Shown piece after piece: positions 1 to 9,987 of a stretch of 13,338 nt of DNA. The position numbers and the translations under genes were made by a program. How positions within the stretch are numbered: position 1 is the stretch's first letter; each line of letters opens with the position of its first letter. The notes beneath the pieces are model-generated. The model saw only the letters and a list, made by a program, of their open reading frames with translations. It did not search any database and was not told the origin of the DNA. Location of the stretch: NCBI GenBank assembly GCA_009602725.1, contig WELB01000052.1:8399-21736 (forward strand), given 5' to 3'. The stretch is from Spirogloea muscicola. Its lineage: Eukaryota > Streptophyta > Zygnematophyceae > Spirogloeales > Spirogloeaceae.

Positions 1-211
1 CCCCCCAGACCCCCCCCCCACAACTTCGGATAGGGCACGCTCGTGTGTCCACTCCTGGCTGGCGCCTTACCGGCACTTCGTCCTCGTCGACCCGAGAGCT
101 CGGACGAGCGGGCCTCCTCGGGCGACGAATGACGTCGTCCACCTCATTGTGACATGAGGCATCTCACGGCGGCAATGCTGCGGGTGGTGCGGTCTCCCCT
201 GGGCGCTGCAG
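1..211. other. Left edge: unresolved 5' region of the MORN-PIP5K gene
   Basis: I could not assign this stretch to an exon with confidence. It starts with two C-runs (1-6 and 11-19) and is GC-rich. On the + strand, every frame meets a stop before the MORN frame opens at about 133. The region lacks a Tyr-x-Gly-x-Trp half-repeat that would complete the first MORN unit. A pyrimidine-rich stretch ending in CTGCAG at 206-211 looks like a splice acceptor, so most of 1-211 is probably the end of an intron whose upstream exon lies outside the window. The alternative is translation from the ATG at 154, in frame with the MORN exon, which would add about 20 residues with no MORN character. Confidence 0.4.
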
Positions 212-3200
212 GCGGTTTGCCGCATGGATCTGGCAAGTACACCTGGGCGGACGGCTGCAGGTACGCAGCCATAATGCGCCCTTGCCAGACCTTCGATGCA
301 TGCGGCACTCCGGGACAAGCGAAGCAAGAGCTGCTCGCACTGGGGGACGCCCACTGGACAGCAGCATCTTGCGGCAATGCGAGGCACACGCCGTCCTCCT
401 GCCTGGAAGGGCCCCTTCTGACTGACCTCCAAGGCAGCTGGCATCGGCTGGAGTTGCCGCGCCCTCACATAGGAAGGTCACAGTCGAGCTGCGCAATGTT
501 GGGATGCATCGGCCTGGCGTGCTGATGCGGCTGCCCTGGGTGGCGGGTGGTGCCAGCTACGAGGGCGAGTGGGTCAAGGGCGTCAAGCACGGGCAGGGAG
601 TCTTCACGTGGCCGTCCCAGGCTTGCTACAAGGGGGAGTGGGAAGAGGGCCACATGCAGGTGCGCAACGGGCTCATGCCATCGCCTGACAAGGCAAACTG
701 GTCTGCGATGTGCAAGCAATGTCTGCCTGGGTCGGCAGCGGCTACTCAGTCCGTGATGATCAACAAGCAACCAATGGAGGCAGGCCCATGCAGCACAGCC
801 GCAAAGACCCCTGTATCAGAAAAGGGACGTGCGCTTGAGCTTCCAGTGGTGCTTCAAGGAATGCTGCCAGGGGGTTTGGCTATGCGCCAAGCAGTGCAGG
901 CACTCTGGCTGCCCGGCATCCAGAGGGCTTCCTCTCGGGGCGCCCGCTGTTGAGCCTTGTCTTACTTCTTGCAGGGCGTGGGCACTTATTGGGGCACCGA
1001 CGGGACATTTTACACGGGCAATTGGGCAGCCTGCCTCAAGCACGGCCTGGGCAAGAAGCGGTGACTTCCGTCCTGCTACTACTGTAGCAGTAGCGTGTGG
1101 CAGCTGGTCAGAGGGTAGCAAACTCTCCTTTGCATCCAGTACGCAACAGCAATTGCACCGCTGTGCACTCTTAGGATTTGATAGGCCTAGCCAAAATCAC
1201 GTGCACTTTGTGCTCGATGGCTGAAGCAGCGCTCGAGCATGCTGCCTTCAGGTACCCGAATGGTGACTTATATGAGGGCTTCTGGTACCGAGGCCTTCCA
1301 GAAGGCATTGGCCGGTATGTCTGGGAGGCTGGGGACGAGTACAAGGGCGAATGGAGGGGAGGTGACATGTGCGGGCGGGGAACATTCACCTGGGTGAACA
1401 GCGACAGGTGGGCTCGCCATATCATGCAGCTCACCAAATCTGCTGGGTCGCCGAGTACTCCTTTTCTAGCCCGTGGCCTGTTTGTAGCAGGTCGGTGTGA
1501 GTCCAGCAGGGTCCTGGACATTGTGCAAGTGCTTGTCTTTCAGGAGCTGCTGTCGCATTAGGGTATGCGCTTGCAGCATTGTGCTCGCAGCACCTTTTGC
1601 ATTGGGGCTTGAAAGGTGCTGAGATAGCCTGGACCTCAAGCCACTGCACAGCGACCAGCTTGCGAGCGCAATTGAGTGTACGTCCACGTGCTGCCTGCAG
1701 CTTTGAAGGGGACTGGGAGAATGGCTTGAAGCATGGGCAGGGCATCTTCACATGGGCGGATGGAGCTGCATATGAGGGCAGCTGGAGCCAAGGCCTCAAG
1801 GACGGCAAGGGCATCTACTACCCGTCTGGCAGCAAACGATCCCCTTCCAACATGGGTCTCTCGTTCTCCACTGTCATCCCGTCGCAAGCCAAACGACGGG
1901 AGAGGAATGGAACGATATCCAAGTCAGAAGTTGGCGTGTACGTGGCCCTTCTGCCCCTGCCTGTTTGAGTCTCTACGCCTCTGCACACAGGCCGCCCCAT
2001 CCTGAAGGCTTGCTTCTGCTCAGGCTTGACCCTTTGCGCGCTAGTTGCTTCTCAGAGGGTGGACGTATGTTAGATGCTGAAGCGCCTGCTTGTATTGCCA
2101 TTTCAGTCCTGGGATAACCTCTTAGACACGACCAGGTCACTGCAGGCGCTTTGCAGATGCATTCAGTGTTCCTGCAATGCACCCCAACAATGCTGCGAGT
2201 TCCTGGAAGGAGGCCATTCTTCATGAGCCTCCGCTTGGCAGGATGATGAATGGCAAGTCACCATCTTCACGAGGCTTCAGTGACAGGGACATGCAAAAAT
2301 TGCCTGGATCTCCTGACAGGTCCTCAGCTACCATACAGCTCCCCCTTGACAATGACCGTTGGAACATCATCTTGGACATGAGAAATTTGATAAGACCACC
2401 TGTCGTCCCGGTCGATTGGAGTTGCTGCCTGCTTTGGGGTATGTTGCAATGTTGCATGTTGGGGGACTGTGCACCCAAAGCTTCTGCTACTGCACGCGCA
2501 GGAGGGGGCTTTACATGTGTCCACACGATCACCCAAGTCCTGACATACTGCACTCTGCCGTACTTGTGCTGGCGACTGTGTGTTCTTTGCAGCGAGTCCT
2601 GGTCCGATGGCATCTTGCGACGGATAGACTCAGCTTCCCCATCCAGCGCTGGCCACAGCACTGGCCCGTCAAGGATTGGACAGTACATGGCTCTCGCCTT
2701 TCCGGACGGGCTCTCTCGAGAGCGCCTCTATGTTCCTGGCATCCACTCGGACGTGGCAATGAAGCCTCCAAGGAGCCCTGCATCAGTCCCATCAGTCCGC
2801 AGCGGCAGTGGGTTCCAAGCACTGGCACACCCAGCGACCGTGAGTGCTGACAAACAGGCCTCTGCCAGCAGTGGGATAGATCAGGGTGAGACATCTCAGG
2901 ATGTCTACGGAAAGGCAGTGCACCTGCTCCACCACAACGGGCAGCACCTGATAGACATTGACAAGACCAGCTTGACGGGCCCAGATGATGTTCGTGTAGG
3001 TGGAGAGGAGGCCAGTGAGAGAGGGGCGACCAGGACAAGGGCAGAAGAGGTTGACATTGCCTCGCCGACCAGGACAGGAGCTCAAGGGAGCAAGACCGAG
3101 GAGGGATCCTCGTCAAGCTCTGTCTCGGGGAACAGGAGTCAGCTCATTCAGGCATCAGTCATGCGTGCAGGCGATGGTAGTACAGTTTCCGAGCCTGCAG

Positions 3201-6200
3201 GAGCACCCTTTGCTAGCTCCGCAAGGCCGCAGGAAACTGGAGGCAGGATTGCACCATTGCAGGAGGCATCTGCCATCCGACCGTGGTCACCAGCAGAGAT
3301 GCCCCTCTCAAGTGGCTCGCAGTACAGGGCCTCTTCTCCACCATTCAGGGCTGGCATGCATGCCAGTCAGCAGGGGCGCTCTGATCTCTCAGGTACACTG
3401 ACACTTGGTGATCGGTTGCACATAAGTGCGCCTGAGAGTGACTCAGTTGAGGGAAGGCAAGCTACAAAGAAGTCCCCAAGTGAGCCAATGGCACCAGTGG
3501 TACGCTCACAGACCTTCGCTGGTAGCGCTTGGCAATCAGCAGGCGGCCCACTAAAACGGCACGCATCGCAGACATCCAGCATTGCCCCAGGTGCTGCTTT
3601 GTGATAAGCTCTTCTCTGACTACCGTTGTGTGGGTTGTCGCGAAATAGCAATTCTCCGTGCTATAGTACTCTATGTGACCCGCACACAGGTGCGAGTGAA
3701 ATAGTGTAAGTAGAGGGCTTCAGTAAGTAAGCTTCAAATTTGGAGTTATGGTTAAGTTTGTCATTTGAGCTGCCAGGCGGACCGCCTCAGCTGTGTCTTG
3801 CTTCATTGGGTGTCCATTGAAATCACCCAACCAACTATTCATGCTCCTCACTTGCCGACCTCTCAAGCTGCTGTGCTCTCACAACTATCAGCGATGTCTG
3901 ACCCTTGTGCAGATGTCTATGCGGAGAAGTTTGTGGGGCCACTGTTTGTCGGTCCTCTTTTTGCCGGTACCTTTGCAAAATCTGCTGCAGTGCCATCTCC
4001 AAGAGCGATTGTGCAGAGGGAATACGTCCAGGGTGTACTTGTCTGTGAGGGTGTCAAAGATAGTGGCAAGGCGTCGTCAAAGAGACGTGGCCTGCGCCGC
4101 AGCAATCGCGACCTGAAGCGGCCAGGCGAGACCATATACAAGGGTCATCGCAGCTATGACCTCATGCTCAACCTCCAGCTTGGCATCCGGTCAGCCCTTC
4201 TGAAGTGGCACCATCTGCATGTTTGTGAGGTCAATTTGCCTTTCTGACTGACTGCTGGGTGTCGGGCTTGAGTTTGTATACTCCAGTCTTACATGAGCGA
4301 TCCTTTGCCAGCTTGACCTGCCTGACATGTCATAGGTCCGTGGCTGGGCGTGCAAGCTGAGCAGTCCGTCAAGAATGCACACAGGTGGCAGCAGTCAGTA
4401 GTGACGGAGATGAATGCCTTTGGCCTTCTTCTCAAGGTCAGACTTGGCGACATGCAGGTACACAGTCGGGCGTATCTCCTTAGCAAAGCCCACCTTGGGA
4501 CCCAAGTATTTTAAGGCGCTTGCAGATGTGACGGTGCGATTTCCACAGAGAGGTTGTGCAAAGACCCCGCCGCACAGTTCTCCTGATTTCATCTGGAAGG
4601 ACTATGCTCCATCGGTGTTCAGGTGAGCCACATGCGGGCTGCGCGCGTGCTGCCGCTGCGGTGGAGCACCTCGTTTTTTCACTGTTGTAAGTCTGGTACA
4701 GAGTGTGATGCTTTTTGTTGTGGCAGGTAGAATGTACTCTGCTTCTTATCTTCAGGAACCTTAAGCGCTAGACTCCTAGTGCGGCACTTGAACGATCTCA
4801 TAGAGGAGTCCTTGAAATCCTTCAGAGTCGCCAAGTTCTTGCTTATTTCTCAATGTTCTCTCGCCTGTCTATACAGGCAACTGAGGGACGCTTTCCAGAT
4901 CGACGCCTCAGATTACATGCTCTCAATCTGCGGAGGGGATGCACTCAGAGAGCTGTCCTCACCTGGAAAGTCCGGTTCTATATTCTACCTTTCCCAGGAT
5001 GACCGCTTTATAATCAAAACTATGCGGAGGGCAGAGGTCAAGGTAGGAGCTCCCACTTGCCAAATTACCTCCAACCTTTGTAAGTTGTGCACGTACACTG
5101 GCAACTTCACCATTTAGATACCCAAGATGGTCCCAGGCTGCTTTGTCATCACTGTAAGAGAACTGCACATTGCACGTACCTTGTGACAGCACCATTCATA
5201 CTGTTGATGCGGTGCTGGCAGGTGCTTCTGGCCATGCTGGATGCCTACTGTGAGCATGTTCGTCTGTACAAAGACACGCTCTTGACTAAGTTCTGTGGGC
5301 TTCATCAAGTCAAGCCTCGAGGAGGCCGCAAGGTGGCGGCCTTCATTTTGACTGTACTTGTAGTTGCTCGGCAAGTAGGATGGCGCGCACAGGATTTTGT
5401 CCTTGTCAATGCAGGAAAGCTGTGGACCTTTTAACGAGTGGAAATAGTCTGAGGCAGGCATTCCCGTGCTTGTCAGGTGCGCTTTGTGGTGATGGTCAAC
5501 CTTTTTGTGTCGGACCTGCGGGTGCACCGGCGCTTTGATCTGAAGGGCTCTTCGCAAGGACGCTCGACAAACAAGATCGAAATAGACGAGACAACGACAC
5601 TCAAAGACTTGGACCTTGACCTTGAATTCCACCTCCACGGAAGCTGGCGTGAGCCACTTCTTAGGTGGGTATAGGGAGTGTCAAAGTAATGCCCAGGCCA
5701 GTGACAAAGCTTATTGAGCTCTTGCGGCTTGCTGTGTCGTGACAAGCAGTCGTGGCTGATGGAGAAGGGGGATGTCACTGAGACTGCAGGCAGATAGAGT
5801 GGGACTGCAAGTTTCTGGAGCAGCAGCGCATCATGGACTACAGCCTGCTGCTTGGGGTACACTTCAAGGCTACAAACAAGCCAGCACCTCTTCTAGCTGC
5901 TGCGGAGGCTCCACCACCTCAGTTGGCCGACAACCAGAAGCCTGCCACCAGCTCCATGCAGGGGCCTCTCACTCTCAGCAATGGGAGTATGGACGGTAGG
6001 CACTGGACGTGCCATGATGTTCATTGCGTAGGCATCCTCTCAACAGTTGGCTGTCTAGTTACCTTGTGAGGTGGTCTGCTTGGAGCACAGTAGGTGTTTC
6101 CGTGCTTTGCTCTGAATTTCCTGTTTTAAAGAGCTATGCATGATCCACTGTTGGCGGTTGTCTTGGTGTCTTGTTGGTGAGTCAGCAAAAGCAAAGCGGT

Positions 6201-7171
6201 GTTTCTGACACAATAATTGTTGTGTCCCTGCAAGCGAACAGAAACATTGGCAACCTCAACTTCCGTGCAGGCCACATTGAGTGCCTCAAAACCAGTACTA
6301 GCAGCTCAGGCAAGAGAGCCTGCCCCTGGACAAAGCACAAGTTCGGAGGTAGAGTTGGTACCCTAGACTTTGGCAAAGTGTGCCGAGTAAACAGATGTCA
6401 AAGCCTGTGCCTAAGCCAGGTTGCTCTTTCTGATTTGGAGGACTCCTTCATGACCTGGGGGACTCACTAGCCTGTGCGTCACCTCCTTCTGCTTTCCAGG
6501 TACTGCTCAACCACACCAAGGTTGTGCAGCCGGCACAGTCAAGCCCCAGCAAGAGTACCTTGCAGCACTCCGGCTCTGCCCAGGGGCGAGTGATGCAGCT
6601 GGGGCAGCATCTGGGAGCAACGGCGATGCGCTTTGACAGCCGGAGTGGCCTCCCGTTCTCTGATGCCAGGCTTGCAGAGGCCTACGAAGTTGTGCTCTAC
6701 TTTGGCATCATCGATATTCTGCAGGTACGCTGTCATGGCCCTCATAAGACGCCTCAATCCGCCACTTCATTGTGCCAACTGTCCTCCGTGCTGATACCAT
6801 CTCAAGATTGTGGGGCACCATGAAGTTGCTGGAGCTGACCAGATCTGATATTGTAAGAATGTCAAGGAACAACTTACATATCCCCTGAATGTCAGTGGAC
6901 CGTGACCAGTGTCGCTCCGCCTGCTCTGTGTAAGAGATGGACACGACGAGGTACTGCTCCACTCAGCTTCTTCGTGTCTGATGAAATGATGCAGGAGTAC
7001 AACATTCCTAAGAAGGTTGAGCATACTGTCAAGTCCATGCAGTATGATGCCAAGTCGATATCAGCTGTGGAGCCTGGCCTATATGCGAGGCGCTTCAAGG
7101 ACTTCATTGCCATCACCTTCCCAGATCCATCAGCACCTTTGCGACGTAGTGCTCAAGACGATGCCCCTTGA
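212..7171 (+). CDS. PIP5K: MORN-repeat phosphatidylinositol-4-phosphate 5-kinase (PIP5K), spliced, 5' partial
   Basis: The enzyme phosphorylates PI4P at the 5-hydroxyl to make PI(4,5)P2, usually at the plasma membrane; this role comes from family knowledge. My exon model is 212-260, 557-659, 975-1060, 1252-1407, 1701-1937, 2146-2319, 2593-3590, 3892-4189, 4458-4622, 4877-5042, 5222-5332, 5477-5664, 5790-5995, 6242-6348, 6500-6724 and 6995-7171 (TGA). Phase holds at every junction and the total is about 1,147 residues. Domains in order: MORN repeats (residues 1-176), a disordered Ser/Pro/Ala-rich linker (177-678), and the kinase domain (679 to the end). The order matches land-plant type B PIP5Ks. 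Catalytic motifs are intact: Lys in [26 protein letters not shown], and KKVEH in the activation loop. Junctions inside MORN and kinase blocks are strongly supported by family alignment. The boundaries 1937/2146, 2319/2593 and 3590/3892 lie in the poorly conserved linker and are less certain. The true start is missing or unresolved. Confidence 0.9.
214..1836 (+). repeat. MORN repeat array (7 complete units plus 1 partial), spread over five exons
   Basis: After splicing, the protein reads as consecutive 23-residue units of the form Y-x-G-x-W-x-x-G-x-x-x-G-x-G. The partial first unit is [15 protein letters not shown] (214-260). The following units begin YEGEW (558), YKGEW (627), YTGNW (1011), YEGFW (about 1271), YKGEW (about 1340), FEGDW (1702) and YEGSW (1771). 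The array closes with GIYYPSGSK, which resembles the end of the MORN block in land-plant PIP5Ks. In that family MORN repeats are implicated in membrane or phospholipid binding and in regulating the kinase. All seven complete units are collinear and lack indels. Some positions have drifted: unit 4 has AACLKHG in place of the usual x-x-G spacing, and unit 3 has HMQG. Confidence 0.93.
1073..1090. repeat. Perfect short inverted repeat in PIP5K intron 3
   Basis: CTGCTAC (1073-1079) is followed by a four-base loop TACT and its exact reverse complement GTAGCAG (1084-1090). It lies 12 bases downstream of the donor at 1061, inside the intron 1061-1251. A seven-base stem could form in the pre-mRNA, but such short hairpins also occur by chance and I infer no function. 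Confidence 0.5.
2320..2592 (+). other. Probable PIP5K intron that is stop-free and a multiple of three (273 bases)
   Basis: The acceptor TTCTTTGCAG at 2583-2592 is strong. The matching donor is best placed at GACAG|GTCCTC (2319/2320), which preserves phase 2 and joins AG+C as Ser. The intervening 273 bases have no stop in frame, so the reading frame runs unbroken from upstream through 3604. The encoded stretch is rich in Cys, Leu, Thr and Tyr, unlike the flanking Ser/Pro-rich linker, which argues that it is normally spliced out. The donor hexamer is weak, so a different donor or true coding status remains possible. Confidence 0.55.
3930..3974 (+). repeat. Three tandem 15-base coding units ([15 protein letters not shown]) in PIP5K exon 8
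   Basis: Codons 3930-3944 and 3945-3959 both encode FVGPL, with synonymous differences at several third positions. 3960-3974 encodes the related FAGTF. The short hydrophobic tandem repeat sits in the linker, about 50 residues before the kinase domain. Synonymous divergence between the units shows the duplication is not very recent. No function is known to me. Confidence 0.7.
4125..7171 (+). other. PIP kinase catalytic domain (type I, PI4P 5-kinase specificity)
   Basis: The domain opens with [22 protein letters not shown]-type sequence in exon 8, ending at 4189. It continues with RYTVGRI (exon 9), RFPQRG...[28 protein letters not shown] and FIIKTM; the ATP-binding Lys is at 5016-5018. [17 protein letters not shown] (5537-5554), [23 protein letters not shown] (5830-5862), YFGIIDILQ (Asp of the DFG-like IID at 6713-6715) and the activation loop KKVEHTVKS follow. 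The two lysines (7010-7015) fit membrane binding, and Glu at 7019-7021 is the residue type that marks PI4P 5-kinases; PI5P 4-kinases carry Ala there. [17 protein letters not shown] closes the fold. The usual insert between the N- and C-lobe elements is short and low-complexity (about 5875-6600). No key residue is missing, so the enzyme should be active. Confidence 0.93.
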
Positions 7172-9987
7172 CAGAAGAGCGCCTGTGCCTCACATTGAAG
7201 CATCGGCTCTACAGTGGGCATGAATGCTCGAGGCCTCAGTCTTGAGGTGCTGGATGAAATACTACAGAATACCACAGGGTGAGGTGAAGCGTATCACGTC
7301 ATCAACTATTTCTGCCTAAGTGGCGAGGTGAGCTTCTCAAATTATGATTGGACAAGGATCTGGTGTTACACTTGAGGACAACATGACCTAGCTCAGTGTT
7401 CGTTGTGACATGTCGTTGTTTGGTCTGCAACCTTCGAGTTGCATCCTTACTGACATAGAGGATAGCATTTGATCAAGTTTCTGGTTGTTTTGGTAGTATA
7501 TGATATGCAGCAGTTAATCTCCAACAGAAAGTTCTCCCGAGGGTCTGGAGCACCTCAATTGGCATACCTTGTCACCTTGACCATGTTCTCACTAGTGTGG
7601 GGAGGCGAACGACAGCCTTCGCAAGTAGCACTACCTGCCAGGTATGACTACAGACCCGGTCGATGATGAGCTTGTGCTATGAATGGCATGTTGACATGAT
7701 GTGGTTAATCAGCTTTTACAGCTCTACCCTAGGTTCTACTACATTTTCCGGCACGTCTAGACTCTGCCAACCTCCTCTCACCACTTCTAGACTTTCCACA
7801 AGCGCCATGTCACCTTCCTGAGCATTTCAACCATTGATCTACAATTCTAACAGATTGAATTATGCACTTCAATAAGAGCATATACATGTCACATATGTAT
7901 TTAAAAGGTTGACTTGTCTTGCTTCGTCATGGGCGCAGTCAGGAGATACAGTGCAGCAGTCTAAGATAGATACCTCCAGGTAGTGGTAACGTGCAGGTTT
8001 TGTGGATCTTATTAAACTGGTCGATGGCCAAACATAGGGTCATGAGGAGCTTTGAAGACATCACGGGCTGTGAGCTTCTCATATGAATTGCTTCTTGTGC
8101 GAGCAGGCTTGCTCCTTCTGGGATGGATTGTGTGCGTGTACACGCCACTGTCTATTCTTGCTGGCCTTGGCTTCTCTCTGTCCCTGCTACTGAGTCTCCT
8201 GGAGATGAAGCTTGTTCTCATCCAAGGTGAGCAGGCACTTCATGGCAGAGCGGCAACGAGAATCCCGCGCTACAGGACTTACTCGGACATTGTAGACTTC
8301 CTTTTCCAATTTGCAGTACTTACCTATTGATCTCTAGCATTGATGCTCAACAAATTACTTATCGGATCCTAGTCTTAACGGCCCTGAAGGTGACCTCCGT
8401 GTTGTATGATAGTTGGTGACACCTTCCTCTTTTTCCACTCTTGACAAACGGCTACAATGGACTTGGCAAAAGGCATCATGCTGGGCTGGGTAGTTGTATG
8501 CTGCATCTCAATGCTCATGCAATGTGGAACTTGTGTTCTCATATGTAAGGCTCCTCAAAAGTCTCTGCCCTCTCATCAGATATATGGTCGCCTTTTAAGT
8601 GTATATCACCAACAAATGGTACATCGTCAGTATGGTATTTAGGTACTTATGTATGGCATTTGGAGGGAGGCTGTGGAGCATATAGATTTGACTCTCCTAC
8701 AACAATGAATGGAGAAGTACTCATCTACTCCCTCGTCTGGCCCCACGTCTTGATCAGCAAAATTGTTCGTTCGTTATATGCTCGTCCTCAAGGCAAGGTG
8801 TTGCAGCAAGGTCCCAATCTAGAACGGGGAATATCACATCAACCTGCAAGGAGAAGGCAACACCCCGAGAAGCCTGCCCTGATGGCCTCTGATATGATGG
8901 CCTCTGCATCTGTGGTGGGTGTCAGCGGCAAACTAGTGGAGCAGTTGAGAACATGCTCTCAACTTTGCGCCTGGTAGCCGTTCTTCCCCCCTTTCCCCCC
9001 AGAAGCCGTCCTTGGCCTGACACAAGTGGCTTGGTGAGCACTTGCAAGGGTCTATTTCAGCCCCTTCGGACCTTGTCAATCAACTCCTTTCGGGCTGGCA
9101 CTTCACAGCCTTCGCCCCCTTTGGGAAAGCCACTTTCTTGCAAGTCCTTAGCTTGCGCCCAGAATTCTTCCGAGCTGCCCAGCTGTGACATACTTCCATA
9201 TGTCCTGACCGAGAGAGAAAGGGCTCGCCCATTGAGGATAGAGGCTGGAACAGCCAGCCCAAAAAAGAATGAACAAAAGAATGACCAAGAGGAATCGCTG
9301 ACACCAGGACGGACGGACTCAAGCAGCTCTTGCTGAATGGCAAGATTGTGGGACCCCTCTGTTTTGATGCCAATATTTAACTCCTGGTAGAGCTCACCAA
9401 CTAAGCATATCTGCAAATTTGGGAGGTCAACTTGGTGGCACTCTTGAGCTTTGCAACCGGTGAAATGAGTACATAAGTCCTTGCCAAGATGCTTCTATAC
9501 TGCTCACGGCTGCACGATGACCTTTGAACAGAGATTTGTCTGATTATCAAGCACAGCTGTAGCTTGGGTCTTCCTCAAGGAGGTAATCTGTCAAAATGTG
9601 TGCCGCGCCTCTTTGTGATCAAGTCAAAGGAGGCACGTGCTTCACACGTGACTAAGGAGACTAATGCTAGCTGTATACCATGTGCGCCTCCGGTGCTTGA
9701 CAATCATGACTATGCCAGCTTGGCAATACAATTGGATCAATTGGCTCTGTCTAGCGAAACAACAAGAGCGTTATGTAAAGCAGCACTGACCTGCTGGACC
9801 AGTCAGTGTCAAGATGTATGTTATGGCACACTAAGAGTGAGCCTCGCTCTTGACCAAGACTGCAAAAGTATCGAATGACTAGACGGTTGGATCTCAGCAC
9901 TGTCACATTGCGACGGGTGTTGTGGCGCCGGCGTGTCAGACATGCTATGGAGGAGAGTAGCAAGGCTCCACAGTGTCTCCTGAGTTG
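7172..9987. other. Convergent spacer with no recognisable gene; probable 3' UTRs
   Basis: This stretch lies between the PIP5K stop (7171, + strand) and the ERGIC3 stop (9988, - strand). Short open frames exist on both strands, but none resembles a known family and several lack an ATG. It is more AT-rich than the flanking coding DNA, as expected for UTR or spacer. TGTAA, the usual green-algal poly(A) signal, occurs on the + strand at 8544-8548 and 9774-9778. AATAAG lies at 7871-7876, next to an inverted repeat ATACAT/ATGTAT (7882-7900). On the - strand I find TGTAA only far downstream of ERGIC3, at 7716-7720. Either gene could have a long 3' UTR here, or a fast-evolving or non-coding gene could be hidden. 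I cannot decide from sequence alone. Confidence 0.6.
8881..8910 (+). repeat. Imperfect 15-base tandem duplication
   Basis: GATGGCCTCTG occurs at 8881-8891 and again at 8896-8906, giving two 15-base units that agree in the first 11 positions. It lies in the spacer between the two genes. It is probably a local slippage product. Confidence 0.5.

Larger units (their letters stand above)
1837..4124 (+). other. Long low-complexity linker between MORN array and kinase domain
   Basis: This region contains the end of exon 5, exon 6, exon 7 (2593-3590, 998 bases, the largest exon in the window) and the first part of exon 8. The encoded stretch of about 500 residues is rich in Ser, Pro, Ala, Gly and Arg, has SSSSSVSG-like runs, and shows no recognisable fold, so it is probably disordered and may be phosphorylated (inference). 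A basic patch, [16 protein letters not shown] (about 4077-4121), sits just before the kinase domain and could bind acidic lipids. The short motif GATRTRAEE...SPTRTGAQ shows a diverged internal duplication (about 3028-3090). Land-plant MORN-PIP5Ks also have a variable linker here, but this one seems long. Confidence 0.65.

Noticed and set aside
1-19. C-runs at the left edge as telomeric repeat
   Set aside because: They are plain C runs with a short interruption and do not contain the CCCTAAA-type unit of plants and algae.
67-496. Overlapping open frames on the minus strand, up to 133 residues
   Set aside because: They lie opposite the MORN exon and intron 1, have Cys/Arg-rich random-looking composition, and resemble no family; GC-rich DNA yields such frames by chance.
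2431-2592. Alternative PIP5K intron using the GTATGT at 2439
   Set aside because: Although the donor looks strong, it would end the upstream exon in phase 1 and shift exon 7 into a frame that stops at 2850, losing the kinase domain.
2529-3116. 195-residue minus-strand open frame
   Set aside because: It is antisense to the PIP5K linker exon and intron, has no recognisable domain and is best explained as the shadow of a GC-rich coding exon.
7663-7669. C-box-like GATGATGA (possible box C/D snoRNA)
   Set aside because: No CUGA D box lies at a suitable distance and there is no terminal stem.
8052-8330. 92-residue + strand frame with hydrophobic segments, possibly a small membrane protein
   Set aside because: It opens at TTG with no upstream ATG, is in probable 3' UTR or spacer, and resembles no known protein; Leu-rich stretches arise easily from CTT/CTG-rich DNA.
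9057-9416. 119-residue minus-strand frame downstream of ERGIC3
   Set aside because: It opens at TTG, overlaps an equally long + strand frame, and shows no family resemblance.
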